Shown piece after piece: positions 30,461-39,537 of a stretch of DNA of 64,000 nucleotides. This DNA comes from Synechococcus sp. JA-2-3B'a(2-13) (GTDB taxonomy: Bacteria; Cyanobacteriota; Cyanobacteriia; Thermostichales; Thermostichaceae): assembly GCF_000013225.1 (NCBI RefSeq), contig NC_007776.1:1-64000 (forward strand), in the 5' to 3' direction. The first letter of the stretch is position 1, and the number at the start of each line of letters is the position of its first letter. The notes below the pieces were generated by a model, which made no database searches, had not been told where the DNA came from, and saw only the letters and a list, made by a program, of their open reading frames with translations. Both the position numbers and the translations under genes were made by a program.

Positions 30461-31567
30461 ATGGGCCACCTTGTTCTCCGCCACCTCAGCAAGCGCTTCC
30501 ACAAGGGAGGGATCCCTGTCCTCAGGGATTTGTCTTTGAGTGTGGAGGCAGGGGAGATCTTCGCCCTGCTGGGGCCGTCGGGCTGCGGCAAGTCCACCAC
30601 CCTCAATCTCATCGCCGGCCTGCTGGAGCCGGATCCCTTGCCCTATCCGGGGGAAATCTGGCTGGACGGGATCCCCCTCAACCCTCTGCCGCCGGAACGG
30701 CGCGGCGTGACTTTGCTGTCCCAACACAGCCGCCTGTTTCCCCACCTGAGCGTGGGGGAGAATGTCGCTTTTGGCCTGAAAATGCGGGGCATTCCCCGGA
30801 CAGAGCGGGAGGCTGCCGCCTTGCGCATGCTGGAGCGGGTACAATTGGCCGGGTTTGCTCAGCGTCGGCCCAGTCAGCTTTCTGGCGGACAAGCGCAGCG
30901 GGTGGCCCTGGCGCGGGCTTTGGTGATTCGGCCCAAGGTGCTGCTGTTGGATGAACCTTTATCGGCCCTGGATGCCAACCTGCGCCAAGAGATGCAGGCT
31001 CTCATCCTGGAGCTGCAGGCGGAAACAGGGGTGACGACGGTGCTGGTTACCCACGATCAAGCAGAAGCCACAGCCATGGCCCAACGCATCGGCCTGATGT
31101 TTGAGGGGCAGCTACACCAGGTGGGATCCCCTGTGGAGTTCTATCAGCAGCCGCGCTCCGAGCGCATTGCCCGCTTTTTTGGCGGGGTCAATTTTTTCGA
31201 TGCGCAGGCGGAGGGTCACCAACTTCGCCTCAACGACGGGATCCTCTTGAAAAGCGACGCGCCACTCCAAGGTCAGGTGCGGCTGACGGTGCGCCCGGAA
31301 CAGGTGCAGGTGCTTCCCCAGCCGCCCGGCTTGGCCGACAATGTTTTCTTGGCCCAGGTGATGGCGGAACGCTTTGCGGGCACCCAGCGACGGCTGACCT
31401 TGCAAGCCCCTTGGGGCAGTCTGCAGGCTTGGGTGGCTCCCCACCAAGTGTTTGCGCCGGGGCAGACGGTGTGGATCCATTTGCCGCCAGAGGCTCTGTG
31501 GCCTGTGGGGGTTGGCGGGGATCCCTCACCCCCAGCCCTTTTCCCAAAGGAAGAGGGGAGAGCATGA
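30461..31567 (+). CDS. ABC transporter ATPase (PotA/YnjD-like import type)
   Basis: 368 residues from ATG 30461: Walker A LGPSGCGKST near 37, Q-loop LLSQHSRLFPHLS, signature LSGGQAQR, Walker B LLLDEPLSALD, switch His in LVTHDQ, then a C-terminal TOBE-type domain (QVRLTVRPEQVQVL). This is the ATPase of a binding-protein-dependent importer. The last about 15 residues (DPSPPALFPKEEGRA) are encoded by a dispersed repeat, and the TGA stop lies a few bases inside IS607 copy 2, so the native C-terminus has been altered. The probable binding protein (33375) is on the other side of the IS. No permease gene is seen here. Confidence 0.9.
   Translation: MGHLVLRHLSKRFHKGGIPVLRDLSLSVEAGEIFALLGPSGCGKSTTLNLIAGLLEPDPLPYPGEIWLDGIPLNPLPPERRGVTLLSQHSRLFPHLSVGENVAFGLKMRGIPRTEREAAALRMLERVQLAGFAQRRPSQLSGGQAQRVALARALVIRPKVLLLDEPLSALDANLRQEMQALILELQAETGVTTVLVTHDQAEATAMAQRIGLMFEGQLHQVGSPVEFYQQPRSERIARFFGGVNFFDAQAEGHQLRLNDGILLKSDAPLQGQVRLTVRPEQVQVLPQPPGLADNVFLAQVMAERFAGTQRRLTLQAPWGSLQAWVAPHQVFAPGQTVWIHLPPEALWPVGVGGDPSPPALFPKEEGRA
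31523..31560 (+). repeat. Dispersed C-rich/G-rich repeat, copy B
   Basis: CCCTCACCCCCAGCCC, a short A/T-containing centre, then AAGAGGGGAG. It encodes the C-terminus of the ABC ATPase and directly abuts the left end of IS607 copy 2. Confidence 0.75.
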
Positions 31568-31634
31568 CTCTAGTCAATGATATGCTGGACTATACTGGAA
31601 ATAACGTATAGTATGTTCAGCGTGGCTGCTTAGT

Positions 31635-32228
31635 ATGGCTAGGTATGTGAAACCGAGAGAAGCGGCGGACTATTTCGGGGTATGTCTCCACACTTTGAGG
31701 CGATGGGAACAGAAAGGTTGGATCAAGGCAATACGCACACCATCCGGTAGGGCGAGAAGGTATGACCTCGACAGCTACATCAAAACGCCAAGAAAAGTCA
31801 AACGAGTCGTTTTGTACGCCCGAGTCAGCAGTCGAGGGCAGAAACCAGACTTGGAGAGACAGATTGCAAGACTGGTTAACCTCTATCCTGGAGCCGAAGT
31901 GGTCGGAGAGGTTGGCGGCGGTCTCGACTTCAAAAGACCAAAGTTCCTTGCCTTATTGGAACGAGTTCGTGCGGGAGATGTCGGAACAATTGTGGTCGCT
32001 CATCGGGATCGACTCTGCCGGTTTGGATTTGAGTTCGTTGAGTGGTACTGCCGTCAATACGGCTGCGAAATCTTGGTTCTCGATGACGACCACCTTTCTC
32101 CCCAACAGGAACTGGTTGAGGATATCCTCACCATCCTGCACTGCTTCAGCAGTCGGCTCTACGGACTCAGAAAATACCGGGCTGCAATCGAGAAAGATAC
32201 GGATTTATCCGGAGCCAGCGCTGGCTAA
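31635..32228 (+). CDS. tnpA: IS607-family serine recombinase TnpA, copy 2
   Basis: 197 residues, a few substitutions from copy 1. MerR-type HTH at 1-40, serine recombinase domain with YARVSSRGQKPDLERQ and VAHRDRLCRFGFE. No disrupted motif, so it may be active. Confidence 0.95.
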   Translation: MARYVKPREAADYFGVCLHTLRRWEQKGWIKAIRTPSGRARRYDLDSYIKTPRKVKRVVLYARVSSRGQKPDLERQIARLVNLYPGAEVVGEVGGGLDFKRPKFLALLERVRAGDVGTIVVAHRDRLCRFGFEFVEWYCRQYGCEILVLDDDHLSPQQELVEDILTILHCFSSRLYGLRKYRAAIEKDTDLSGASAG

Positions 32229-33315
32229 GGTTTGGAAGCGTTGGCAAGCGGCGTGCCGGTACTGCTACAACCAAGCGATTGCCTATCAGCGTCAGCATGG
32301 TGTTCCAAGAACGGCCAGAAAGCTGCGGGACATCATCCTGCGCTCCGACCTGCCCCAGTGGGTAAAGGACGCCCCCTGCCACATCAAGCAGAACGCGGTC
32401 GTCGAGGCGTGGTTGGCGTTTCGCCGAAGCAAAGACGCGAGGTTTCGCAGTGTGCGGGACAGGTCGCATACGCTGCAATTCAACGCCGGCAACTTTCGCA
32501 ATGGGACGTGGTATCCGAAACTCACCCGAGGTTTGGCGTTCCGTGCATCCGAGGAGATGCCCAGAGAATGGGCACGTGGAACTGAGCTAATGCGGGTGAA
32601 AGACAGATGGTATGCCATCTTTCCTGAGCCCGTGAACGAGCAGTGTTCGTTAGCAAAGGGGGTGGTTGCGCTTGACCCTGGGGTAAGAAGCTTCCTTACA
32701 GGGTTTGATGGGGCAGGTTTTGTAAATATTGCCAAGGGGGACTTTGGTAGAATCGCTCGGCTGTGCTACCACCTAGACGATCTGCAATCTAGGCTGAGCA
32801 AAGCACCGAGACTCAAACGTAGGCGAATGCGGCAAGCGGCGTTTCGTCTGCGGGAGAGAATCAGGAACTTGGTGGACGAGTGCCATCGCAAGGTAGCGGC
32901 GTTCCTAACGGATAACTACCGATTGATATTCCTCCCCACTTTCGAGTCAGCCAAGATGGTTGCCAAGGCAGGGAGGAAGTTTGGTAGCAAGACAGCAAGG
33001 GCGATGCTCACCTGGGCGCACTATCGGTTCCAGCAGTTCCTGAAGTTTCAAGCCAAAAAGAAAAACGTGGTCGTCGTGGAAGTATCGGAAGCGTACACCA
33101 GCAAAACCTGTACCAAGTGCGGGCACATCCACACCAAGTTGGGTGGCGCAAAGGTGTTTAGATGCCCAAAGTGCAGCCATAGGCTACCACGAGATTGGCA
33201 AGGCGCTCTGGGTGTTATGCTCAGAGCTTTGCGGGATACCGCCTTTCTGTTCGGAAATGGACAGAATGCTATCGCTTCACCGTTGAGCAGTAATGCTCAG
33301 CAGTGTTCAGCGTAA
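32083..33315 (+). CDS. tnpB: TnpB RNA-guided nuclease of IS607 copy 2
   Basis: About 410 residues, start uncertain within tnpA (ATG 32083 taken to match copy 1). RuvC motifs LDPGVRSF, FLPTFESAK and PRDWQGA and the zinc finger CTKCGHIHTK...FRCPKC are intact. It lacks the 16-residue insertion of copy 1, reading FLFGNGQNAIASP. The region encoding about residues 80-170 differs much more from copy 1 (for example GVPRTARKLRD against GTTKTPEKLRN) than the rest, suggesting recombination with another relative. Confidence 0.85.
   Translation: MTTTFLPNRNWLRISSPSCTASAVGSTDSENTGLQSRKIRIYPEPALAKVWKRWQAACRYCYNQAIAYQRQHGVPRTARKLRDIILRSDLPQWVKDAPCHIKQNAVVEAWLAFRRSKDARFRSVRDRSHTLQFNAGNFRNGTWYPKLTRGLAFRASEEMPREWARGTELMRVKDRWYAIFPEPVNEQCSLAKGVVALDPGVRSFLTGFDGAGFVNIAKGDFGRIARLCYHLDDLQSRLSKAPRLKRRRMRQAAFRLRERIRNLVDECHRKVAAFLTDNYRLIFLPTFESAKMVAKAGRKFGSKTARAMLTWAHYRFQQFLKFQAKKKNVVVVEVSEAYTSKTCTKCGHIHTKLGGAKVFRCPKCSHRLPRDWQGALGVMLRALRDTAFLFGNGQNAIASPLSSNAQQCSA
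33284..33299 (+). ncRNA. Conserved hairpin in the IS607 right end (putative omega-RNA scaffold), copy 2
   Basis: TGAGCA-GTAA-TGCTCA, identical to copy 1, 26 bases before the element end. The flank after 33325 would supply a guide. Confidence 0.5.
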
Positions 33316-33374
33316 ATGTATCAGTTTAAGTTGAATCTGGAACCTGAAAGTTTGATGGGGATGGTGGCAAGGCT

Positions 33375-34634
33375 ATGCAACCCAAAAGCGTTTTCTGGAA
33401 GCGGCGGCAGGTGTTGGCTGGTCTGGGATCCCTGGGGGCTTGGGCGTTGAGTCAAGGCTCTCCGTTTGCCCAGAACACCTCCCAGAACATGGTGGATCTG
33501 GGATCCTTGAGCTGGGCGGATATTCTGGAGCGGGCGCGGGGCAGCTCTGTCAACTGGGCCATGTGGAGCGGCAGCGAGGCCATCAATGGCTTCGTGGATG
33601 GCTGGGTGAGAAGCCAGTTGCAGGAGCGTTATGGCATTCGCTTGAACCGGATCCCGCTCACGGATACCGTTGAAGCAGTCAACAAGGTGATTGGGGAGGT
33701 ACAGGCCGGGCTGCGCAGCGGCGGCAGCATCGATCTCATCTGGATCAATGGCAACAACTTCCGCACCCTCAAGCAGGGGAATTTGCTCTACGGCCCCTTT
33801 GCTGAGAAATTGCCCAGCTTGACCTTCTATGATCCCGCCGATATTGCAACGGATTTTGGCCTGCCCACCGAGGGCTATTCTGCACCCTACACCGGCAACT
33901 ACTTTTTAATGGCCTATGATGCCGAACGGGTACCCAATCCCCCCCAGAGCCACGCCGAACTGTTGGCTTGGGCAGAGGCCAATCCAGGGCGATTTACCTA
34001 CGTGGCCCCGCCGGATTTTCATGGCAGCCGCTTTTTGTTGAGCGCCTTCTACGGCGTGACCGGGGGCTATGCTCAATACAGCGGGCCGGACTTCGATGCC
34101 GATCTCTGGGCGCGACAATCCCCTGCCCTGGTGGAATACCTGAGAAAGCTGGATCCCTTCCTGTGGAGACAGGGCCAAACCTACCCGCCCACCTTTGCCC
34201 GCCTGGCGGAGCTTTTTGCCAACGGCGAAGTGTGGCTCATCCCCACCTTTATCGATCAGGTGATCTTGCGCAAGGGCAACGGCCAATTTCCCCCCAGCAC
34301 CACCCCCTATGGGATCCCGGGCACCAGCTTGATCGATCCCTCGTTCACGGCCATTCCCATCAATGCGGCCAATCCTTGGGGGGCAATGGTCCTGGCAGAG
34401 GTCTTGGCCAGCCCGGAGGGGCAGCTGGAAAAGTTCAAGCCGGAGGTCTGGGGGGATCTGCCGCTCATCGATGTCAGCCGGTTGTCTGCCGACTACCAAA
34501 CAGCTTTTGCCCAGCTGGAGGCTGCTGCCGGGATCCCCATTCAAGAGGCCATTGCCGGGGCAGTGCCCATCGTGAACTCCGAATACACGGTGCAACTGGA
34601 GGCCCTCTGGCAGCAACAAGTCTTGCCGGGATAG
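33375..34634 (+). CDS. ABC transporter substrate-binding protein (YnjB-like)
   Basis: 419 residues. The N-terminus has a twin-Arg pattern (WKRRQVLAGLGSLGAWALSQG), so it is probably exported by Tat. The mature part resembles the YnjB group of extracellular solute-binding proteins: DLIWINGNNFRTLKQGNLLYGPFAEKLP, NYFLMAYDAERV and GEVWLIPTFIDQ. The ligand is unknown. With the ATPase at 30461 it probably formed one import system, now split by IS607 copy 2; the permease is missing from this locus. The stop is 3 bases from the stop of the convergent histidine kinase. Confidence 0.85.
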   Translation: MQPKSVFWKRRQVLAGLGSLGAWALSQGSPFAQNTSQNMVDLGSLSWADILERARGSSVNWAMWSGSEAINGFVDGWVRSQLQERYGIRLNRIPLTDTVEAVNKVIGEVQAGLRSGGSIDLIWINGNNFRTLKQGNLLYGPFAEKLPSLTFYDPADIATDFGLPTEGYSAPYTGNYFLMAYDAERVPNPPQSHAELLAWAEANPGRFTYVAPPDFHGSRFLLSAFYGVTGGYAQYSGPDFDADLWARQSPALVEYLRKLDPFLWRQGQTYPPTFARLAELFANGEVWLIPTFIDQVILRKGNGQFPPSTTPYGIPGTSLIDPSFTAIPINAANPWGAMVLAEVLASPEGQLEKFKPEVWGDLPLIDVSRLSADYQTAFAQLEAAAGIPIQEAIAGAVPIVNSEYTVQLEALWQQQVLPG

Positions 34635-34637
34635 GGG

Positions 34638-37600
34638 TCAGGTATGCCCCTCACCCCCAGCCTCTTTCCAAAAGGGGAGGTCTTCTGACATTGGGGGTGG
34701 GCCGGGCAATGGCGGAGCAGGATCCTCACCTTGGGGCAACCAAACTTGGAAATGCGTCCATCCATCCGAGCTGTTGACGGAGATATTCCCCCCCATATGC
34801 TCCACCAGTTGCTTCACCAAAGCCAGCCCCAGGCCGGTGCCGCCGTGCTTCCAGCGATCCGATTGCGGGATCCGGTAAAACTTTTCAAAGATGCGGGGCA
34901 GCTCTGCTGTTGGGATCTCGCTGCTGTTGCTGCAGACGAAGAGGATCCCCTCTCCTTCTGAGACAGCCCGCAGGTGGATGGATCCCTCGGGGGCCGTGTA
35001 CTTGATGGCGTTGTGCAGCAGCTCGCGCAGAATGCGCCCCAAGCAGGTGGGGTCGGCCCAAAGCGAGGGGATCCCTGCCTCCAGGTGCAGTTGCAGGTGT
35101 TGATGTTTGGCTTGGGCCAAAGGCTGAGCCCCGGCCAGCAAATCTTGTAAATACCGCGGCAGAAAAATATTCTCTGGTTGCAGCAGATACGTCCCGGCTC
35201 CCAGCCGTCGCATATCCAGCAGGTCGTTGATGAGCTCGATTTGCCGGTTGCACTCTTTCAGGGCAATGGTGAAGTAGTGCCGCTGTTTCTCGGGGTTATC
35301 GCGGGTCATTTGCAGCATTTGCAAGGCCATGCGCACATTGGTCATGGGGGTGCGCAGCTCGTGCGAGACGGTGCTGAGGAAATCATCCTTCAGCAAATTC
35401 AGCCGCTCCAATTCCTTCACCTGCGCTTGGGCTGCTTGGTACAGACGGGCTTGGCGAATGGCCAGGGCACACAAGTTGGCCACCTGATAGGCCAGTTGAA
35501 TCTCGTCTTCGGAAAACTCTTGCTCCGGCAGCCGCTCCAACAGCAAAGCTCCCAGCCGCTTCTCTTTGTCCCAAAGGGTGCAGACCAGCAGCCGCACCCA
35601 GCGTCCTTCCTTCCGACAACAGCAGTGGATTTTCCATTTCTGCTGTGAGGAAGAATGGGACTGCAGCAGGCGCAAGAACTCCGGGTCGCTGGCGTAGTCT
35701 GGCCCATGCAAGGGATCCGCCCCGCCATCTTGAGCCACGTCAGAAGAGAGAGAGGGGGAGTAGCAGTAGCCAGGGATCCAGGTTGACCCATCTTCTAAAA
35801 GCAGCAGGACTTGGCAGCAGGTTAGGCCTAGTGCCTCGGCAAGGGCTCTGACCACTTCTTCAAGAATTTCCCCCTCGTTTAGGCTGACCACCATCCGGCT
35901 GCTGATGGCGCGCAGCACCCCCTCAAAATGCAAGGCCTGCTGCAGCTTGGCCGTGCGCAGCTCCACCTGGGCTTCCAGCTCCCGGTTGAGGGCTTGCAAC
36001 TGTTGTTCTGCCCGCTTTTGCTCGGTGATCTCCCGCCCCACCGACAGGATCTCCACCAAGCGGCCTTGGCTGTCGAAAATGCCCCGATCCACCCAGCTAA
36101 TCCAGCGGGACTGGCCGTTTTCTCCGGGATACTCCCGCTCGCTGCAGTAGAAAGGATGCTCAGGCGTGAGAGCAGCAAAAGCTTGCAACACCTTAGCCTG
36201 CTCTTCTTCCGGCAGCCGATCCCGCCAAGGTTGGCCCACCACCTCCTCTGCCCGCCGACCGAAGAAGCGCAAATAGGCAGGATTGACATAGGTGATGCAG
36301 GTATCGGGCCGAAAGCGACAAATGAGCTCCGTCTGCTGTTCCACCACGGCGCGGTATTCTTGCTGCTGCTGCCAGAGACGATCCAGCAGGGCCTGCTGAG
36401 CTGCTGCCGCCTGCTGCCAGGCTTTGGTTAGCGTCTGCACCTCCTGGATGGGGCCGGGATCCAAAGGAGGCCAGGGCTGGAAACCGCTGTGTATAAATTG
36501 CTCGGCTACTTGGGTGAGGCGGCGCAGGGGACGCAAGAGGGCTTCGCCGAGGAGGATCCCTGTCCCCAGCATGCTCAGCAATAGCCCACCCCCCAGCAGC
36601 GCAGCCTGTTGGGCGCTCCGACGGACTTCGGCCAGAAGGGTTGCCTCTGGGATCCCATGCACAAAATAAAAGCCCAGCCTCCCTTCACTCTGAACGGACT
36701 CCACCTCCACCCAGTAAGGGATCCCTCCGACCTTGAGGCGCAGCGAATCTTGGGAAGAGGCCGTCCCCCAGGAGCCCACCTGCTCTTGCACGGCCACCAG
36801 CAGCGGGTGGGGAGCAGGCCCCGCCGTACTGGCCACCACTTGCCCCTCTTCGTCCAGCAGAAAGCTCACCCCCACAGCAGAGCTGCCTTGTACTCGTTCC
36901 AGAAAAGCCTGAAGCTGCTGAATGGACAGGGAAGCCAATAAGCTGCCGTAAACCCGCCCCCCCGAGTCGGTCAGGGATAGGGACGTCAGGATCAGCCGCT
37001 CTGGATCCTGGGCAGGAAGCTCCGCAAAAAATCGGGTTACCACCCAAGTGTCGCGGATCCCTTCCGACTGCAGGAGCTGGGGAAACCAGAACAACCGCCT
37101 CAAATCCACAAAGCCTAACTGCCTCCTCAGGCCAGTGGGATCCCCTGTCTCTGGATCCCGTTGGCAGCCCTGGACGGATCCTGGCAGCAGGCTGGGGGTG
37201 TGGTAAGTCCAAATCGACCCATCGGCGTGACGGCGGGCGGTAACAAATCCCCCCTGAGCAGAGACAAAGCCGATATAGCTGAGCTCAGGAAATGGCTGCA
37301 ACTGGCGGGCAAAGTGAGCTTCCAGCACCTCTAGATCGGCTGGGCTGGGGGTCGTCAAATCGGGCAGCAGCCCCCCCCTCACTGCCCCTTGATTGAGGGC
37401 ATTGATCTGAAGGGGAATTTGCAAATATCTGGCGAGGTGCTCTTCGGTGCGGTCGGTAACTTCCCGCCTCAGTTGCTCCGTCAAGCGCAGCGCCAGGTGT
37501 CGCCCGCCCTGCCAGGAGAGATAGGCCACTCCCCCCACTCCCCCTGCTACTGAGAGCACTAGGGGCAGCAGCAACGCCACCCGCAAAGGAATGGAGCGGA

Positions 37601-37658
37601 AAGGCCAACGGGATCGCACTTCAGAAGAACCAGAGAAAAACAGCATGGGATCCCTCAC
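34638..37658 (-). CDS. Multidomain membrane sensor histidine kinase
   Basis: 1006 residues. Membrane segments at about 22-46 and 350-372 flank a large extracytoplasmic sensor region (cache-like). A HAMP-like linker (about 375-400), a PAS/PAC domain (about 435-548, ending EILSVGREITEQKRAE), a GAF-like domain (about 590-745), then HisKA with His766 (FLSTVSHELRTPM) and HATPase_c (N-box LLHNAIKYT near 881, G-box GGTGLGLALVKQL near 939) follow. No receiver domain or response regulator is adjacent. The last about 25 residues after HFQVWLPQ are encoded largely by a dispersed repeat. It follows an ABC permease by 6 bases on the same strand. Confidence 0.93.
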   Translation of the reverse strand: MRDPMLFFSGSSEVRSRWPFRSIPLRVALLLPLVLSVAGGVGGVAYLSWQGGRHLALRLTEQLRREVTDRTEEHLARYLQIPLQINALNQGAVRGGLLPDLTTPSPADLEVLEAHFARQLQPFPELSYIGFVSAQGGFVTARRHADGSIWTYHTPSLLPGSVQGCQRDPETGDPTGLRRQLGFVDLRRLFWFPQLLQSEGIRDTWVVTRFFAELPAQDPERLILTSLSLTDSGGRVYGSLLASLSIQQLQAFLERVQGSSAVGVSFLLDEEGQVVASTAGPAPHPLLVAVQEQVGSWGTASSQDSLRLKVGGIPYWVEVESVQSEGRLGFYFVHGIPEATLLAEVRRSAQQAALLGGGLLLSMLGTGILLGEALLRPLRRLTQVAEQFIHSGFQPWPPLDPGPIQEVQTLTKAWQQAAAAQQALLDRLWQQQQEYRAVVEQQTELICRFRPDTCITYVNPAYLRFFGRRAEEVVGQPWRDRLPEEEQAKVLQAFAALTPEHPFYCSEREYPGENGQSRWISWVDRGIFDSQGRLVEILSVGREITEQKRAEQQLQALNRELEAQVELRTAKLQQALHFEGVLRAISSRMVVSLNEGEILEEVVRALAEALGLTCCQVLLLLEDGSTWIPGYCYSPSLSSDVAQDGGADPLHGPDYASDPEFLRLLQSHSSSQQKWKIHCCCRKEGRWVRLLVCTLWDKEKRLGALLLERLPEQEFSEDEIQLAYQVANLCALAIRQARLYQAAQAQVKELERLNLLKDDFLSTVSHELRTPMTNVRMALQMLQMTRDNPEKQRHYFTIALKECNRQIELINDLLDMRRLGAGTYLLQPENIFLPRYLQDLLAGAQPLAQAKHQHLQLHLEAGIPSLWADPTCLGRILRELLHNAIKYTAPEGSIHLRAVSEGEGILFVCSNSSEIPTAELPRIFEKFYRIPQSDRWKHGGTGLGLALVKQLVEHMGGNISVNSSDGWTHFQVWLPQGEDPAPPLPGPPPMSEDLPFWKEAGGEGHT
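34647..34680 (+). repeat. Dispersed C-rich/G-rich repeat, copy C
   Basis: CCCCTCACCCCCAGCC followed by a centre and AAAAGGGGAGG. On the minus strand it encodes the C-terminal tail of the histidine kinase (LPFWKEAGGEGHT). Confidence 0.75.
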
Positions 37659-37664
37659 AGAACC

Positions 37665-38336
37665 TCAGGCTTGGGGAGGTTCCAAAGCCCGCTGCAGAGT
37701 GCCAAGGCCGATCTCGGCCGCAATAGCCAGAAGGGCCACTGGAACCGCCCCCACCAGCAAGATGGCGTTGTCGTAGAGGGCAAACCCTAGGGTAATGAAA
37801 GTACCCAGCCCTCCTGCGCCGATAAACGCTGCCAGAGTAGCACTGGCAATCACCTCAATGGTAGCCGTTTTAACACCGGCCAAGATCACCGGCAAGGCCA
37901 AAGGGATCTCCACGTGCCGCAGTACCTGGCCAGGAGTCATGCCCATGCTCAGGGCAGCTTCCCGTAGGGCCGGCTCAAGGCTGCGGAAGGCCACATCCGT
38001 GCTGATCAGAATGGGGGGCAAAGCCAGGAGGGTTAGCGCGACGACTGCCGAACGGAAGCTGAGGCCGAAATAGGGGATGGCCAAAAACAAAATGGCCAAA
38101 CTGGGGATCACCCGCAGGCTGCTGAACGCATTGATCACCACCAGAGAAAGCATCTGGGAGCGGGAGCTGAAAAAGCCCAGCGGCAAACCCAACAGCAGCC
38201 CCATTCCCAAAGGCACCGCCACCAGTTGCAGGTGTTGGACGAAAGCTTGAAACAGCATGTCGCTGTGGTTCTGGGCGTAGGCCAGGGAGCGGGCCAAAAG
38301 GCTCATCAAAGGTGCGCAGATGACCGAGGGATCCAA
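37665..38336 (-). CDS. ABC transporter permease, osmoprotectant (OpuCB/ProW) type
   Basis: 223 residues with about five to six membrane helices. It has a permease EAA-loop (EAALSMGMTPGQVLRHVEIPLALPVILAGVK) and the ATIEVIASATLAAFIGAGGLG motif typical of betaine/choline/carnitine permeases. Met at codon 11 (MSLLARSLAY) is a possible start. No ATPase or binding protein is adjacent; the downstream partner is the histidine kinase, only 6 bases away, which suggests co-transcription of a transport subunit with a sensor. Confidence 0.88.
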   Translation of the reverse strand: MDPSVICAPLMSLLARSLAYAQNHSDMLFQAFVQHLQLVAVPLGMGLLLGLPLGFFSSRSQMLSLVVINAFSSLRVIPSLAILFLAIPYFGLSFRSAVVALTLLALPPILISTDVAFRSLEPALREAALSMGMTPGQVLRHVEIPLALPVILAGVKTATIEVIASATLAAFIGAGGLGTFITLGFALYDNAILLVGAVPVALLAIAAEIGLGTLQRALEPPQA

Positions 38337-38531
38337 GACAAGCCCCAGTGTAGCGCCGGCAGGCGATCTTGACAGTGCGGAATAGTGCAGAGCGGGGATT
38401 TAGCACCAATCAGGGAGATGGGGTCACTCCAATTTCGGTCTCCGACCTGCTAACGCGGTGCAATCAACCTCAACTTTCTCCCAAGGATTAGAACCCACAG
38501 CGCCGCCTGCCGACAAAAATAACCATCTGTT

Positions 38532-39323
38532 TCACTGCCCATCTGAGTTGCCATCTCTATCCTGCTGATCTTTCTCAATCTTGTCTGGATCCCTGTTTGG
38601 GGGGTGGTTGGCTTCTCGCTCTTGCAAACGGCGGATTTGGGAGCGCACCTGCAGAGCAATCTGTAAAGCAGCCTCCAGGATTCGCCCCTGTTCGCTGGCC
38701 TGCTCGCTCACCTGCAGAGCTGTCAAAGCTGCCAAGTTATCGCCGAAGAACTCGCTCTGCTGCTCGATCAGGTCTTCGTTTTGCCGCAAGATCCGTTCGG
38801 TTTTCAAGGCGCGAATGAGATCGGCCCGGGTCAGCTTCAGGGCTTCGATCACCTCAGCCCTCTGGGCCAGCTTCACCTCGGGGTTGCCCGCTTCCACCAA
38901 CTGGTCGTTGACGTGGATGGCCTGGATGATTCGGTTGTAGCGATCCACTTCCCCCAGCAAGTTCAACAGCAGCGGCATGCGACGGCTGCGGAAAATCCAA
39001 TAGGCTTGGCCCAGAGCGGCAATAGCCGCCAGGATCCCCCATTCCACCAGCCAAGTGCCCCAAGTGGCCTGTAGGCCAGGGATCCAAATCCGCCCCACCA
39101 GGGTAAGTAGGGATCCCCCTGTCCAGAAGGTCAAGAAACGCAAGAACAAGTCCAGCGTCACCAGCAAGCGTAGGAGATCCCAGAAAGCGGAGAACTGGCG
39201 CAGACGGTCTTTAAAACGACGAACGGGCCGAGGCCGATACAACCAAGCCACCGGCACTTGAGAGAGGCTTTGAACTTGAGCTGGGGAGATGATCAGCTCT
39301 TGTAAGTCCCGCTGCATCGCCAT
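38532..39323 (-). CDS. Membrane protein with C-terminal coiled coil, unknown function
   Basis: 263 residues. Two or three hydrophobic segments lie in the first half (LLRLLVTLDLFLRFLTFWTGGSLLTLVG; WLVEWGILAAIAALGQAYWIF). A long amphipathic helical part (about 125-235) and a charged hydrophilic tail (NHPPNRDPDKIEKDQQDRDGN) follow. I do not recognise a family. It is alone, on the same strand as but 195 bases from the permease gene. Confidence 0.7.
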   Translation of the reverse strand: MAMQRDLQELIISPAQVQSLSQVPVAWLYRPRPVRRFKDRLRQFSAFWDLLRLLVTLDLFLRFLTFWTGGSLLTLVGRIWIPGLQATWGTWLVEWGILAAIAALGQAYWIFRSRRMPLLLNLLGEVDRYNRIIQAIHVNDQLVEAGNPEVKLAQRAEVIEALKLTRADLIRALKTERILRQNEDLIEQQSEFFGDNLAALTALQVSEQASEQGRILEAALQIALQVRSQIRRLQEREANHPPNRDPDKIEKDQQDRDGNSDGQ

Positions 39324-39537
39324 TTGCTCTGCTGAGGCTGGGAAGTTTTCCCATTGTACTTGCGACCTTGAGCAGCTTGGGCTTGCTCAGGGATCCCTTC
39401 CAGAAGGGAAGCTGCCTGGCCAAGTCTCGATAGAATGGGGTTCGCTGGGCTGTTTGCGTCTTCACGCCCTCGTGCTCACGTTGTAGGGCAACAGTGAGAC
39501 ACAAGACAGCTCGTCAAACGCAAAGGAGAAGAGCAGG

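Larger units (their letters stand above)
31560..33325 (+). mobile_element. IS607-type insertion sequence, copy 2
   Basis: 1766 bases, same ends as copy 1 (GAGCATGACTCTA left, AAATGTATCAGT right). Inserted between an ABC ATPase gene and its likely binding-protein gene, 49 bases before the latter's start. Differences from copy 1 are scattered substitutions plus the missing 48-base repeat, with more divergence around 32300-32590, so the copies are related but not fresh duplicates. Confidence 0.9.
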
